A stretch of 64,000 nucleotides of DNA from Amycolatopsis albispora. GTDB taxonomy: Bacteria > Actinomycetota > Actinomycetes > Mycobacteriales > Pseudonocardiaceae. The translations under genes and the position numbers were made by a program. The notes beneath the pieces are model-generated. The model did not search any database. It saw only the letters and a list, made by a program, of their open reading frames with translations, and was not told where the DNA came from. The stretch spans positions 4,712,001-4,776,000 of the forward strand of contig NZ_CP015163.1 of assembly GCF_003312875.1 (NCBI RefSeq). The letters run 5' to 3'. The first letter of the stretch is position 1; the number at the start of each line of letters is the position of its first letter. This document shows positions 24,948-35,701 of the stretch, piece by piece.

Positions 24948-24995
24948 AGGTTATGGGCCACGGGGTGGCCGGGGCAACTTATTTTCCGGAAATTT
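24948..24995 (-). promoter_or_regulatory. WhiB7-type promoter with AT-rich upstream element
   Basis: On the minus strand -35 TTGCCC (24972-24977) and -10 TAACCT (24948-24953) are 18 bases apart. An AT-rich tract (24978-24995, AAATTTCCGGAAAATAAG) touches the -35 box, as in promoters that WhiB7 activates through its AT-hook. This predicts autoregulation and a leader of about 500 nt. Confidence 0.75.
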
Positions 24996-25071
24996 CCCCG
25001 AACCAGCGAAAAAGGCCGCTGAACAGGGCATATGTCCGGAAAGTCAGGGGTGACCGAGCGCGCCGGTGCGG

Positions 25072-27165
25072 CTACGAGCCGACAGCCTCGCGCACCACCG
25101 CGAGAATCTCCGCGCCGAACCGTTCGAGCTTGGTCTGGCCGATGCCGGAGATCGACACGAGCGAACTCTCGTCGACCGGGCACTGCTCGGCGATCGCGAT
25201 CAGCGTGGCATCGGTGAACACCACAAAAGCAGGAACCTTCAGTTCGCGCGACCGATTTCCGCGCCAGTACTTCAGCCGCTCCAGCACCTGTTCGTCCACC
25301 GTGGACGGACAGCGGTCGCATCGGCCCAGCTTGATCGCCATGGTGCCGGTCAGCGGGCCCTCGCAAACCCGGCAGGCCTGCCGCTGGCCGTTCGAGCGGA
25401 CCTGCGCGCCGCGCGCAACGCGGGCGGCCGGGTGGTTCTCGGGCAGCAGGCCGTAGAGAAAGCGGCTGCGGCGCCGGGTCCGCCTGCCACCTCCGCTGCG
25501 GTACAGCGACCAGGTCAGCGAGAGGTGCTCACGCGCGCGGGTGACCCCGACGTAGAAGAGGCGGCGTTCTTCCTCGATCGCGTTCTCGTCACCGTCGGCG
25601 TGCTGGATCGGCAGCGTGCCCTCGGCGAGGCCGACCAGGAACACCGCGTCCCATTCGAGGCCCTTCGCCGCGTGCAGTGACGCCAGGGTGACGCCTTCGA
25701 CGGTCGGCGGGTGCTGGGCAGCCGCGCGCTGCTCCAACTCCGCGACAAACCGGGCGAGGTCGGCGTCCTCCACCGTCGCCGCCAGTTCCTCGGCCAGCTC
25801 GACCAGGGCGAGCAGCGCGTCCCAGCGTTCCTTGGCGGCGCCACCACCCGCGGGCGGCTGTTCGGTCAGGCCGATCGGGGCCAGCACCGCGCGCACCGCG
25901 TCGACGAACTCGCCGCGCTGCCCGGCCGCGGCCGCGCTCCGCAGCGCGATCACCGCCTGGCGGATCTCCTGACGCTGGAAGAACCGTTCACCACCGCGGA
26001 CCAGGTACGGGATGTCCAGCTCGGACAACGCCTGCTCGTAGGCCTCCGACTGGGCGTTCACCCGGTAGAGGATGGCAATCTCGCTGGCGGGCACGCCGAG
26101 TTCGAGCAGGTCGTGGATGCGGGCGGCAACGGAGGCAGCCTCGGTTGTCTCGTCCTCGTACTCGGCGAACCGCGGCTCGGGCCCGTCCGGCCGCTGGCCG
26201 ATCAGGCGCAGCCGCGAGCCGGCCGGTCGGTTGCGGGCGGCACCGATCACCTTGTTCGCCAGCGCCACCACCTGCGGGGTGGACCGGTAGTCGCGTTCGA
26301 GCCGCACCACGGTGGCGTCCGGGAAGCGCCGGGTGAACTCCAGCAGCGGCCGCGGGGACGCGCCGCCGAAGGAGTAGATGGTCTGGTTCGCGTCACCGAC
26401 GACCGTCAGATCGTCACGACCGCCGAGCCAGGCGTCGAGCAGGCGCTGCTGCAACGGCGTCACGTCCTGGTACTCGTCGACCACGAAGCAGCGGTAGCGG
26501 TCGCGGAACTCCTCCGACACCGCACTGTGCTCTTCGAGCGCGGCGACGGTGTGCAGCAGCAGGTCGTCGAAGTCGAGCAGGCGCGCGTTGTTCTTGAGCT
26601 CCTCGTAACCGCGGTAGACCTGCGCGATCCGCTCGGCGGGCTCGGGCGTGTCGCGGCGCAGGCGGGCGACCACGGCCGGGTAGTCGTCGGCGATCACGAG
26701 CGAGGCCTTCGCCCACTCGATCTCGCTGGCCAGGTCACGCAGCACCTCGACCTCGGTGCCCAATCCCGCCCGGTTGGCGGCCTGGCCGATCAGCCGGAGC
26801 TTGTTGTTCTCGATCAGATCCCACTGCGGCCCGCCGACCACCCTCGGCCAGAAGTACCGGAGCTGACGCAGCGCGGCGGCGTGGAAGGTGCGGGCCTGCG
26901 CGCCCTCGACCCCGAGCCCGCGAAGCCGCGCCCGCAGCTCACCGGCGGCGCGGTTGGTGAAGGTGACAGCGAGTACCTGCCCGGCCGCTACGTGACCGGA
27001 TCGCACCAGGTGAGCGATACGGTGCGTGATCGTGCGGGTCTTGCCCGTACCGGCACCCGCGAGCACGCAAACGGGGCCGCGTGGGGCTCCGGCGGCGGCA
27101 CGCTGTTCGGGGTCGAGCCCGTCGAGCAGGCCGGGCTTTGCTTCGGAGACGGATGCGCTACCCAC
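25072..27165 (-). CDS. uvrD2: ATP-dependent DNA helicase UvrD2
   Basis: A 697-residue SF1A helicase. Motif I is LAGAGTGKT (about 35-43); [34 protein letters not shown] and VTRAREHL supply motifs II, III, IV and VI. After the helicase domains there is a Cys cluster ([22 protein letters not shown], seen here as two CxxC pairs) and a C-terminal HRDC domain, the layout of actinobacterial UvrD2. GTG 27165 is chosen: GAGG lies 8 bases upstream, and the longer open frame is non-coding. It acts in DNA repair or replication and is located directly upstream of the whiB7 leader. Confidence 0.95.
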   Translation of the reverse strand: MGSASVSEAKPGLLDGLDPEQRAAAGAPRGPVCVLAGAGTGKTRTITHRIAHLVRSGHVAAGQVLAVTFTNRAAGELRARLRGLGVEGAQARTFHAAALRQLRYFWPRVVGGPQWDLIENNKLRLIGQAANRAGLGTEVEVLRDLASEIEWAKASLVIADDYPAVVARLRRDTPEPAERIAQVYRGYEELKNNARLLDFDDLLLHTVAALEEHSAVSEEFRDRYRCFVVDEYQDVTPLQQRLLDAWLGGRDDLTVVGDANQTIYSFGGASPRPLLEFTRRFPDATVVRLERDYRSTPQVVALANKVIGAARNRPAGSRLRLIGQRPDGPEPRFAEYEDETTEAASVAARIHDLLELGVPASEIAILYRVNAQSEAYEQALSELDIPYLVRGGERFFQRQEIRQAVIALRSAAAAGQRGEFVDAVRAVLAPIGLTEQPPAGGGAAKERWDALLALVELAEELAATVEDADLARFVAELEQRAAAQHPPTVEGVTLASLHAAKGLEWDAVFLVGLAEGTLPIQHADGDENAIEEERRLFYVGVTRAREHLSLTWSLYRSGGGRRTRRRSRFLYGLLPENHPAARVARGAQVRSNGQRQACRVCEGPLTGTMAIKLGRCDRCPSTVDEQVLERLKYWRGNRSRELKVPAFVVFTDATLIAIAEQCPVDESSLVSISGIGQTKLERFGAEILAVVREAVGS

Positions 27166-27216
27166 TCCCGCATCCTCGCAGACGCTCCCCGACGGCCCGC
27201 CCGTATCCTGGTGGTT

Positions 27217-27945
27217 ATGGCCGGAAAGCTGGACAAGGAAGCCGCCAAGCAGGCGAAGAAGGAAAAGCGCGCGGCGAGCAAGGCTCGGCGCGGGCAGATC
27301 TTCGAGGCGTTCAAGATGCAGCGCCGCGAGGACAAGGCGCTCATCCCGTGGATGGTCGGCGCGATCCTGGTCGTCACCGGCGTGGTCTTCGGCATCGGCT
27401 TCCTGCTCGACCTGCAGTGGGTCCTGCTGCCCATCGGCATCATGCTGGGCGTGCTCGCCGCGGTCATCATCTTCGGCAGGCGCGTGCAGAAGACCGTCTA
27501 CTCGAAGGCCGACGGCCAGCCGGGTGCGGCCGCCTGGGCGCTGGACAACCTCCGCGGCCGGTGGCGGGTCACCCAGACGGTGGCCGCGACCACCCAGCTC
27601 GACGCCGTGCACCGGGTGCTCGGCGGCCCCGGCGTGGTGCTCGTCGCCGAAGGTGCGCCGCACCGGGTGAAGGGCCTGCTCGCCCAGGAGAAGAAGCGCA
27701 TCTCGCGGCTGGTCGGCGAGACGCCGATCTACGACATCACCATTGGCCACGAAGAGAACCAGATCCCGCTGCGCAAGCTGCAGAACTACCTGATGAAGCT
27801 GCCGCGGAACCTCAAGCCCGCCCAGGTCGACGCGCTCGAGGCCAAGCTGGCCGCGCTCGGCAACCGCGGTGCCGCCCTGCCCAAGGGCCCGATGCCGCAG
27901 GGCGCCAAGATGCGCAACGTCCAGCGCACCATCCGGCGGCGCTGA
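27217..27945 (+). CDS. DUF4191 membrane protein (Rv2219-like)
   Basis: A 242-residue protein. A lysine-rich N-terminus ([19 protein letters not shown]) precedes two transmembrane helices (about 45-90) and a cytosolic domain ([52 protein letters not shown]) characteristic of DUF4191. ATG 27217 sits 7 bases after TATCCT, so the mRNA is likely leaderless. It is divergent from uvrD2 and followed by RDD and glnA genes, matching the mycobacterial order. The function is not known. Confidence 0.88.
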   Translation: MAGKLDKEAAKQAKKEKRAASKARRGQIFEAFKMQRREDKALIPWMVGAILVVTGVVFGIGFLLDLQWVLLPIGIMLGVLAAVIIFGRRVQKTVYSKADGQPGAAAWALDNLRGRWRVTQTVAATTQLDAVHRVLGGPGVVLVAEGAPHRVKGLLAQEKKRISRLVGETPIYDITIGHEENQIPLRKLQNYLMKLPRNLKPAQVDALEAKLAALGNRGAALPKGPMPQGAKMRNVQRTIRRR

Positions 27946-27962
27946 CCCCGGCCTTCACGCAG

Positions 27963-28001
27963 GCAAAAGGGGAGCCTCCACGGCGGGGGCTCCCCTTTTG
28001 C
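27963..28001. terminator. bidirectional terminator between DUF4191 and RDD genes
   Basis: GCAAAAGGGGAGCC (27963-27976) pairs perfectly with GGCTCCCCTTTTGC (27988-28001), an 11-base loop between. Stem ends carry A4/T4 so it can act in both directions for the two convergent genes. Confidence 0.88.
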
Positions 28002-28013
28002 GTGCGGAAGACT

Positions 28014-28496
28014 TCAGCGGAGGCGGAGCACCGCGGTGCCGGTCGCGCGGTCCAGCAGGCTGCGGCCGTCCACGTTGCGCACCGCGGCGGGCACGATGAC
28101 GAAGGTCAGCGCCCCGCGGACCACCGCGCGCCACAGCCCGACCATCGGCGCGCCGTCCAGCCGCGCCACCCGGATCCCGACCACGCCCATGCCCGGGGTG
28201 AACCCGAAGAACGAGACCGGGACCATGGTGATCACCGCCCAGACCACCACGCTCCACAGGTTGTACGACTCCATCACGTCGGGCTGGTCGAACCGCGGCT
28301 GGATGAACAACGAGGTGAGCAGCGACGCGAGCGCGAGATCGATCAGCAGGCCGAGCAGGCGGCGGCCGCCGGCCGCGATCGAACCGGGGCCGCTCTCCGG
28401 CAGGCCCAGCCGTTCACCGCGCCACCGCTGGTCGTGCCCGTCCCCGCCGCTCGCTTCGCGGGCCCCGGGCAGCCACTCTCCGGTCCATCTCGCCAC
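28014..28496 (-). CDS. RDD-family membrane protein
   Basis: A 160-residue protein with RRLLGLLIDLALASLL (the RDD start), two to three hydrophobic helices, and a C-terminal domain (FFGFTPGMGVVGIRVARLDG...RNVDGRSLLDRATGTAVLRLR) containing the conserved DR near the end. GTG 28496 follows TACCCT by 6 bases, a leaderless layout. It converges on DUF4191 and is divergent from glnA1, the same arrangement as Rv2219A in M. tuberculosis. RDD proteins may transport small solutes; no substrate is known here. Confidence 0.85.
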   Translation of the reverse strand: MARWTGEWLPGAREASGGDGHDQRWRGERLGLPESGPGSIAAGGRRLLGLLIDLALASLLTSLFIQPRFDQPDVMESYNLWSVVVWAVITMVPVSFFGFTPGMGVVGIRVARLDGAPMVGLWRAVVRGALTFVIVPAAVRNVDGRSLLDRATGTAVLRLR

Positions 28497-28563
28497 CCGT
28501 CCAGGGTATGCGGGTGGCGCGCACCACGTCCGCCCTGGTCGACTATCCGATATCGCCCCACCC

Positions 28564-28580
28564 GTTAACACCGGCGAAAC
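28564..28580 (+). promoter_or_regulatory. GlnR-like box upstream of glnA1
   Basis: GTTAAC-ACCGGC-GAAAC (28564-28580) fits the GlnR operator pattern of a TnAC half, six bases, then GAAAC. It is 160 bases before the glnA1 start. A weaker partial copy may lie near 28631 (GTAACG). GlnR control of glnA is established in actinomycetes; here it is inferred from the site. Confidence 0.55.
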
Positions 28581-28739
28581 ATACGGGTGACGGTCGGGCA
28601 ACACCGCGCTTTTAGCGTGAACCGAAGAGAGTAACGCGCGGCAAGCACGGGTGCTCGCGCAATCACGCTCTGAACGCGATGCGGCGACAAAGCGACAAGC
28701 ACGGCCGCCGGCAACGAGAACATGAAGGAGTTACCGAGG

Positions 28740-30164
<1,425 letters not shown>

Positions 30165-30185
30165 GCCAGGCCGGTCACCGGTCCG

Positions 30186-30228
30186 CACCGGCGGTGGGAG
30201 TGGTCACCACTCCTGCCGCCGGTGTTTT
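30186..30228. terminator. strong bidirectional terminator after glnA1
   Basis: CACCGGCGG and GGGAGTGG (30186-30203) pair with CCACTCC and CCGCCGGTG (to 30224), a stem of about 18 bp with a 3-base loop. A TTTTCATTTT tract follows on the plus strand. Confidence 0.88.
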
Positions 30229-30671
30229 CATTTTCCGGCGCCGAGCAGCACGTCCACGTTGATCCCGGCCTGTTCCATCCGGCCGCGCGGGTCGTCGACC
30301 AGCTTGCGGCGGTCGAGGTCCATCAGGCCGAGCGTGCAGGTGATCTCGGCGGCGAGCGTGCCGTCGACCTTGTAGATGTTCGAGTCCATGTGGAAGGTCT
30401 TGCCGCTGCCGAACTTGACCTCGCAGGTCACGTCGACGGAGTCGCCGGCCCGCAGTTCACGCCGGAAGATGATGTGCGATTCGAGCAGGACCGCCGCGAG
30501 CTTGGCCTCGCGCATGCCTTCGCCGAGCACCCCGGCCTTCTCCATCAGCTCGAGCCGGGCGACCTCGCCGTACGAGTGGTAGACGGCGTGGTTGAGGTGG
30601 CCAAGGGTGTCCAGCTCGTAGTGCCGCACCTTGATCCGTACTTGGAAGCGCTCGTGCTCGGTCACGCCCAC
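30228..30671 (-). CDS. acyl-CoA thioesterase (4HBT hotdog fold)
   Basis: A 147-residue hotdog-fold thioesterase of the 4-hydroxybenzoyl-CoA type. The catalytic-helix region reads VRHYELDTLGHLNHAVYHSYGEVARLELM, with the family Asp in the ELDTLGHLN turn. The central strands VLLESHIIFRRELRAGDSVDV and TFHMDSNIYKVDGTLAAEITCTLGLMDL are typical. It would hydrolyse a fatty or aromatic acyl-CoA. It lies between glnA1 and glnE but runs on the opposite strand to glnA1 and has no known link to nitrogen metabolism. Confidence 0.85.
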   Translation of the reverse strand: MGVTEHERFQVRIKVRHYELDTLGHLNHAVYHSYGEVARLELMEKAGVLGEGMREAKLAAVLLESHIIFRRELRAGDSVDVTCEVKFGSGKTFHMDSNIYKVDGTLAAEITCTLGLMDLDRRKLVDDPRGRMEQAGINVDVLLGAGK

Positions 30672-30691
30672 ACTCTAGACACGACCCCCCG

Positions 30692-33652
30692 TCACGGGTC
30701 GTAGAAGAGGCGTTCGACCACGGCGTGCGCACGGCGGGTGGTGCGGCGGTAGTGGTCGACGAACTCGCCGGGGTCGTCGTCCGCCGAATAACCGAACACC
30801 ATGGCGACCGCGGCCAGCTCGCGGCCGCTGCCCGGGATCTGGTCGACGGCTTTCCCGCGCACCAGCATGCCCGCGTTCCGCACCCGCGTGGCCAGCAACC
30901 ACGCCTCGACCAGTTCTTCGATGTCCCCTTCCGAGGCCAGTTCGGCGTGCGCCATCGCACGCAGAGCTTCGACGGTCGAAGTCGTGCGCAGGCCGGCGAA
31001 CTCGTGCGCGTACCGCAGCTGGGCGAGCTGGGCGGTCCACTCGACGTCGGCGAGGCCGCCGCGCCCGAGCTTGGTGTGCGTGGTCTTGTCGGCGCCCTTC
31101 GGCATCCGCTCGGTGTCGACACGGGCCTTGATCCGCCGCACTTCCCGCACCCGCGCGGCGTCCAGGCCGTCCTCCGGGTACCGGATCGGGTCGATCGCCG
31201 CGATGAACCGCTCGCCCAGCTCGGCGTCACCCGCGACGAACCGCGCCCGCAGCAGCGCCTGCGCCTCCCACACCTCGGCCCACCGCGCGTAGTACGCCCG
31301 GTACGACTCGAGCGTTCTGACCAGCGGGCCGTTGCGCCCCTCCGGCCGGAGGTTCGCGTCGACCTCGAGAGCCGGGTCGGAACTCGGGGCGCCGAGCACC
31401 TTGCGAACGGTCTCGGCGACCGAGGACGCGAACTTCACCGCCTCGGCGTCGGACGCGCCTTCGACCGGCTCGCACACAAAAAGCACGTCGGCGTCCGAGC
31501 CGTAGCCCAGTTCCGAACCGCCGAGCCTGCCCATGCCGATGACCGCGATCACCGCCGGCTCCGCGCCCAGCTCGGCGACCCGCTTCCGCGTCGCCGCCGC
31601 GAGCGTGCTCTGCAACACCGCCGCCCACACACTCGACAACGCTTCGCACACGTCGAGCACGTCCATCAGCCCGAGCAGGTCGGCACTGGCGACGCGCAAC
31701 AGTTCGTGCCGACGCAGCGAACGCGCCGTGGTGACGGCGGCATTGAGGCCGGGCTGACGCCGGACGGCCGCACGCAACGAGGTCGCGACCTCGCGCGGTG
31801 AACGCCCAGCCAGTCGATCCGGCGCGCCGAGCAGTTGGAGCACTTCGGGCGCGCGGACCAGCAGGTCCGGCACGAGTTTCGAGGTGCCGAGCAGGAACGC
31901 CAGCCGCTCGACCACCGCGCCCTCGTCACGAAGAACCCGCAGGTACCACGGCGTTTCGGCGAGCGCCTCGGACACCTTCCGGTAGGCGAGTAGCCCGCCG
32001 TCCGGGTCCGGCGTGTCGGCGAGGAGGTCGAGCAGCACCGGCAGCAGCGTCTGCTGGATCGACGCCCGGCGCGACATGCCCGAGGTCAGCGCCTTGATGT
32101 GCTGCAGCGCGCCGTCCGGTGCGGCGTAACCGAGCGCGTTGAGCCTGCTGGCCGCTTCCTTGGTGGTCAGCCGCAGCGCGCCGGTCGGCACCCTGGCCAC
32201 GGACTCCAGCAGCGGGCGGTAGAAGAGTTTTTCGTGCAGCCGCCGGATGCGCTGGCCGTGCCGCTTGAACTCGGCGACCAGTGCCTCGGCTTCCGAACGA
32301 CCACGCGACGGGCGAATGCCGCTCGCGCGAGCGAGCCAGCGCAGTTCCGTGGTCTCCGAGGTGTCGGGGAACAGATGCGTACGCAGCAACCGCCGGAGTT
32401 GCAGCCGGTGCTCGATGGTGCGCAGGAACTCGTACGAGCCCTCCAACTCGGCGGCGTCCGCGCGGCCGACGTAACCGCTTTCGCCCAGGGCCGCCAATGC
32501 CTCCATAGTGGACGACGAGCGCAGGTCCGGATCGACCCGGCCGTGCACGAGTTGCAGCAGCTGGACCGCGAACTCCACGTCACGTAGCCCGCCGCGTCCC
32601 AGCTTCAGCTCGCGTTCGGCCAATTCGGACGGTACGTGCCCCTCGACCCGGCGGCGCATGCGCTGCACGTCGGCGACGAAGTTCTCCCGTTCCGCGGCGG
32701 CCCAGACCATCGGGGCGACCAGTTCGCAGTACTGGCGGCCGAGTTCGGCGTCACCGGCCACCGCCCTGGCCTTGAGCAGCGCCTGGAATTCCCAGGTCCG
32801 CGCCCATTTTTTGTAGTAGCCGTCGTGCCCTTCGAGCGTGCGGACCAGTGCCCCCGCCTTGCCCTCCGGGCGCAGCGCGGCGTCCACTTCGAAGCAGGCC
32901 TTCCCGACGATCCCCATCATCTTGCTGGCGATCCGGGTGGCGACCTGGATGTCGCCGTCACCGACAAAAACCACGTCGACGTCGCTGACGTAGTTGAGTT
33001 CCCGCCCACCGCACTTGCCCATCGCGATCACCGCGAGCTTGGCCCGCTCGGGTCCGTTCGTTTCGGACTCGGCGACCACGAGCCCCGCGCGGAGGGCCGC
33101 CTCGGCGAGCGCGGTCAGCCGGTGGGTGATCTCGGTGTAGGTCGGGGTGTCGAGTTCCGGATCGACGAGGTGCCCGAGGTCGGCCGCGGCGATCTCCAGC
33201 AGCAGACCACGATAGCCCGCGCGGAGGGCCTGCTCGGCCTCGTTGCCGGTCAGTCCGTCGACCGCCGACACCAGTTCCTCGGTGTATTTCTCCTCGACGG
33301 TGACCTTGCGACTGGTCAGCCGTCGCCACTGTCCGGGCGCACCGACCAGGAAGTCCGCCAGTGCGCTGGAGGTGCCGAGCACCGCGAGCAACCGCCCGCG
33401 GAGAAAGGAGTTCTCACGCAGGGCGCCGCCGAGTTCGGGCCAGCTCGCCTCGTCGACTTCGCGGAGCCGGTCGAGACCGTGCACGGCGAGGTCCGCGTCC
33501 GGCGCGCGCGACAACGCGTGGAGCACGTTTTCGGCGCTATCGGCCGGGCCCGTTTCGGACCACAGGCCGACCGCGCGCAACTGCTCCTCGGCGCGGTCGT
33601 CGGTGAAACCGAAGCGCGCGACGGACGCTTTCGATCGGGATCGGTCTGCCAT
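30692..33652 (-). CDS. glnE: bifunctional glutamine synthetase adenylyltransferase/adenylyl-removing enzyme
   Basis: A 986-residue GlnE that adds and removes AMP on the GlnA1 tyrosine. It has two nucleotidyltransferase domains: the N-terminal adenylyl-removing one with GGRELNYVSDVDVVFVGDGD and the C-terminal adenylylating one with GGSELGYGSDADVLFV. Both retain the paired aspartates that bind metal. Each is followed by a helical GlnD-type domain, e.g. KLGRGGLRDVEFAVQLLQLVHG and KLGRGGLADVEWTAQLAQL. ATG 33652 is preferred over TTG 33661. It is close to glnA1 and in the same block as glnA2. Confidence 0.96.
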   Translation of the reverse strand: MADRSRSKASVARFGFTDDRAEEQLRAVGLWSETGPADSAENVLHALSRAPDADLAVHGLDRLREVDEASWPELGGALRENSFLRGRLLAVLGTSSALADFLVGAPGQWRRLTSRKVTVEEKYTEELVSAVDGLTGNEAEQALRAGYRGLLLEIAAADLGHLVDPELDTPTYTEITHRLTALAEAALRAGLVVAESETNGPERAKLAVIAMGKCGGRELNYVSDVDVVFVGDGDIQVATRIASKMMGIVGKACFEVDAALRPEGKAGALVRTLEGHDGYYKKWARTWEFQALLKARAVAGDAELGRQYCELVAPMVWAAAERENFVADVQRMRRRVEGHVPSELAERELKLGRGGLRDVEFAVQLLQLVHGRVDPDLRSSSTMEALAALGESGYVGRADAAELEGSYEFLRTIEHRLQLRRLLRTHLFPDTSETTELRWLARASGIRPSRGRSEAEALVAEFKRHGQRIRRLHEKLFYRPLLESVARVPTGALRLTTKEAASRLNALGYAAPDGALQHIKALTSGMSRRASIQQTLLPVLLDLLADTPDPDGGLLAYRKVSEALAETPWYLRVLRDEGAVVERLAFLLGTSKLVPDLLVRAPEVLQLLGAPDRLAGRSPREVATSLRAAVRRQPGLNAAVTTARSLRRHELLRVASADLLGLMDVLDVCEALSSVWAAVLQSTLAAATRKRVAELGAEPAVIAVIGMGRLGGSELGYGSDADVLFVCEPVEGASDAEAVKFASSVAETVRKVLGAPSSDPALEVDANLRPEGRNGPLVRTLESYRAYYARWAEVWEAQALLRARFVAGDAELGERFIAAIDPIRYPEDGLDAARVREVRRIKARVDTERMPKGADKTTHTKLGRGGLADVEWTAQLAQLRYAHEFAGLRTTSTVEALRAMAHAELASEGDIEELVEAWLLATRVRNAGMLVRGKAVDQIPGSGRELAAVAMVFGYSADDDPGEFVDHYRRTTRRAHAVVERLFYDP

Positions 33653-33692
33653 CGCCCCCAACCGTAGCCCCTCGACCGGGGCCGCAGCCCGC

Positions 33693-34823
33693 TCAGGCTG
33701 GCAGGCGGTCGACCTCGCGGTCGGCGGGCGTCGGTTCGGGCACGTGGAAGTTGTGCGCGGTGATCGGCTTGCGCCGGGACAGCAGGTAGATGCCGACGCC
33801 GATCAGCACCCCGGCGACGCCGACCCCGATCGTGCCCGCGGTGCCGAGCGAGGAGATCTTGCCCGCGATCGCCCCGACGATCCCGGCCGCGGGCAGCGTC
33901 AGCATCCACGCCAGCACCATGCGGCCGGCGAGCCGCCAGCGCACCGGCGCGCCACGCCTGCCGACGCCCGAGCCCAGCACACCGCCGGAGCAGACGTGCG
34001 TGGTCGACAGCGGGAAGCCGAAGTGCGACGAGGTGAGGATGACCGCGGCCGAACTGGTCTGCGCGGCGAAGCCCTGCGGCGGTTCGATGTCGGTCAGGCC
34101 CTTGCCCAGAGTGTAGGTGATCCGCCAGCCCCCGAGGTAGGTCCCGAGCGCGAGCGCCAGCGCGGCGCTGACGATCACCCAGAACGGCGGCGCCGAGCCG
34201 GGGGCGAGGCTGCCCGCGCTGACCAGGGCCAGCGTGATGATGCCCATCGTCTTCTGCGCGTCGTTCGTGCCGTGCGCCAGCGAGACCGCGGAAGCCGAGA
34301 AGATCTGCCCGATGCGGAACCCCGAGCCGCCCGATCTCCCTCGCAGGAAGCGGTAAACCACGTAGGTCGCCAGCGCCGCGACCAATCCGGCGATCACCGG
34401 CGACGCCACCGCGGGCAGCACAACCCGCTCGAGTATCCGTCCGAATCGGACACCGTCGGAGCCGACGGACACCCAGGTCGCCCCGATCAGCCCGCCGAAC
34501 AACGCGTGCGACGAACTCGACGGCAACCCGGCGAACCAGGTGACCAGGTTCCAGACGATCGCGCCGATCAAGCCGCCGAAGATGATCTCCGGCCCGATTC
34601 TGGTCTCGTCGACCAGCCCGGAGGAAATCGTCTTGGCGACTTCGACGGACAGGAACGCACCGGCGAGGTTCAGCACGGCGGACAGCGCGACGGCGGTTTT
34701 GGGCCGGAGCGCACCGGTGGCGATGGTGGTCGCCATGGCGTTCGCCGTGTCGTGGAACCCGTTGGTGAAATCGAAGACCAACGCCGTGGTGACCACGACG
34801 ATGATGAGCAGCGTGGGGTCCAC
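33693..34823 (-). CDS. pit: low-affinity inorganic phosphate transporter (PiT family)
   Basis: A 376-residue PiT-family phosphate/cation symporter with about ten membrane helices. Both inverted signature repeats are seen: the N-terminal DFTNGFHDTANAMAT with later GLPSSSSHALFGGLIGA, and the C-terminal LAHGTNDAQKTMGIIT with FPLSTTHVCSGGVLG. GTG 34823 has GGAGG a few bases upstream. It lies upstream of glnE on the same strand, 40 bases apart, but is functionally separate. No convincing pho box was found upstream. Confidence 0.93.
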   Translation of the reverse strand: MDPTLLIIVVVTTALVFDFTNGFHDTANAMATTIATGALRPKTAVALSAVLNLAGAFLSVEVAKTISSGLVDETRIGPEIIFGGLIGAIVWNLVTWFAGLPSSSSHALFGGLIGATWVSVGSDGVRFGRILERVVLPAVASPVIAGLVAALATYVVYRFLRGRSGGSGFRIGQIFSASAVSLAHGTNDAQKTMGIITLALVSAGSLAPGSAPPFWVIVSAALALALGTYLGGWRITYTLGKGLTDIEPPQGFAAQTSSAAVILTSSHFGFPLSTTHVCSGGVLGSGVGRRGAPVRWRLAGRMVLAWMLTLPAAGIVGAIAGKISSLGTAGTIGVGVAGVLIGVGIYLLSRRKPITAHNFHVPEPTPADREVDRLPA

Positions 34824-34919
34824 CCCGACCTCCGACCACGGTTACGACTTAACCTGCGCAACGTACCTGACGTTGGACGCCTGCCGTTAAGCTGCCGTAT
34901 ACGTGGCCGAAACCTTGGC

Positions 34920-35675
34920 TTATACCAGGGGCAATGTCCTGGTCGGATCGGCGGCCGGTTCGAGCTGCCCTTGCGCCAGACGGACGAACCGCTCCGCGAA
35001 GGGCCGCCACGTTTCGGCGATGTCGGCGTGCACCCGGGTGAGCGTCTCGATTTCGAAAGCACCCTCTCGGGCCAGTGCTGCGAGATCGGGGGCCTCGCGG
35101 GCCCAGTCGAGGACAACTTCGCTGGTGGTCTCGATGTGGAACTGAACACCGTAAATGCAGCGGTTCAGGCGAAATGCCTGGTTCTGGTACCACGGCGCCG
35201 ATGCGAGCAGTTCCGCGCCGGGTGGCAGCCGCCGGATCTCGTCCTGGTGGAACTGCATGACGTCCTGCATCAGCGGCAGCTCGGCGAACAACGGGTCGGT
35301 CCACGCGACGTCCTTCTTGGACACCAGCCCACCGCCGACCTCCGGCCCGCGCTCGGCGCGGCCGACCGTGCCGCCGGTGGCCACCGCGAGCAGTTGGGCG
35401 CCGAGGCAGATCGCGAGCGTCGGCAGGGCCTTGCCGGTGGCGGCCGCGAGCAGGCGTCGCACGTCGGCGAGCCACGGGTGGTTGCGGTCGTCCTCGGCGT
35501 CCATGCCGCCGCCGAGCACCACGAGCCCCCGGTAGCCGTCGAGGTTCTCCGGCAGTGAGTCGCCGGGTGGCAGCCGGATGTCCAGCTCGGCGCCGGCGCC
35601 GGTGAGCCAGTCACCGAGCGGGCCGATCGGGTCTGACTCGTCGGGCTGGATGACCAGCAAGCGCGTCGGTTCCAT
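34920..35675 (-). CDS. class I glutamine amidotransferase (GMP-synthase-like)
   Basis: A 251-residue stand-alone class I amidotransferase. The nucleophile Cys lies in TLAICLGAQLLA, and the catalytic His and Glu in GVQFHIETT; an oxyanion-type glycine strand is seen in LVVLGGGMDAEDD. The 'GMP synthase-like' group deglutamylates or transfers amide nitrogen to unknown acceptors. ATG 35675 is the first good start and the N-terminus TRLLVIQPDESDP is a normal first strand. It follows the GNAT gene by 26 bases on the same strand, suggesting a two-gene operon. Confidence 0.88.
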   Translation of the reverse strand: MEPTRLLVIQPDESDPIGPLGDWLTGAGAELDIRLPPGDSLPENLDGYRGLVVLGGGMDAEDDRNHPWLADVRRLLAAATGKALPTLAICLGAQLLAVATGGTVGRAERGPEVGGGLVSKKDVAWTDPLFAELPLMQDVMQFHQDEIRRLPPGAELLASAPWYQNQAFRLNRCIYGVQFHIETTSEVVLDWAREAPDLAALAREGAFEIETLTRVHADIAETWRPFAERFVRLAQGQLEPAADPTRTLPLV

Positions 35676-35701
35676 GGGTACCAAGGTAGGGCAGGGCGCG
35701 G

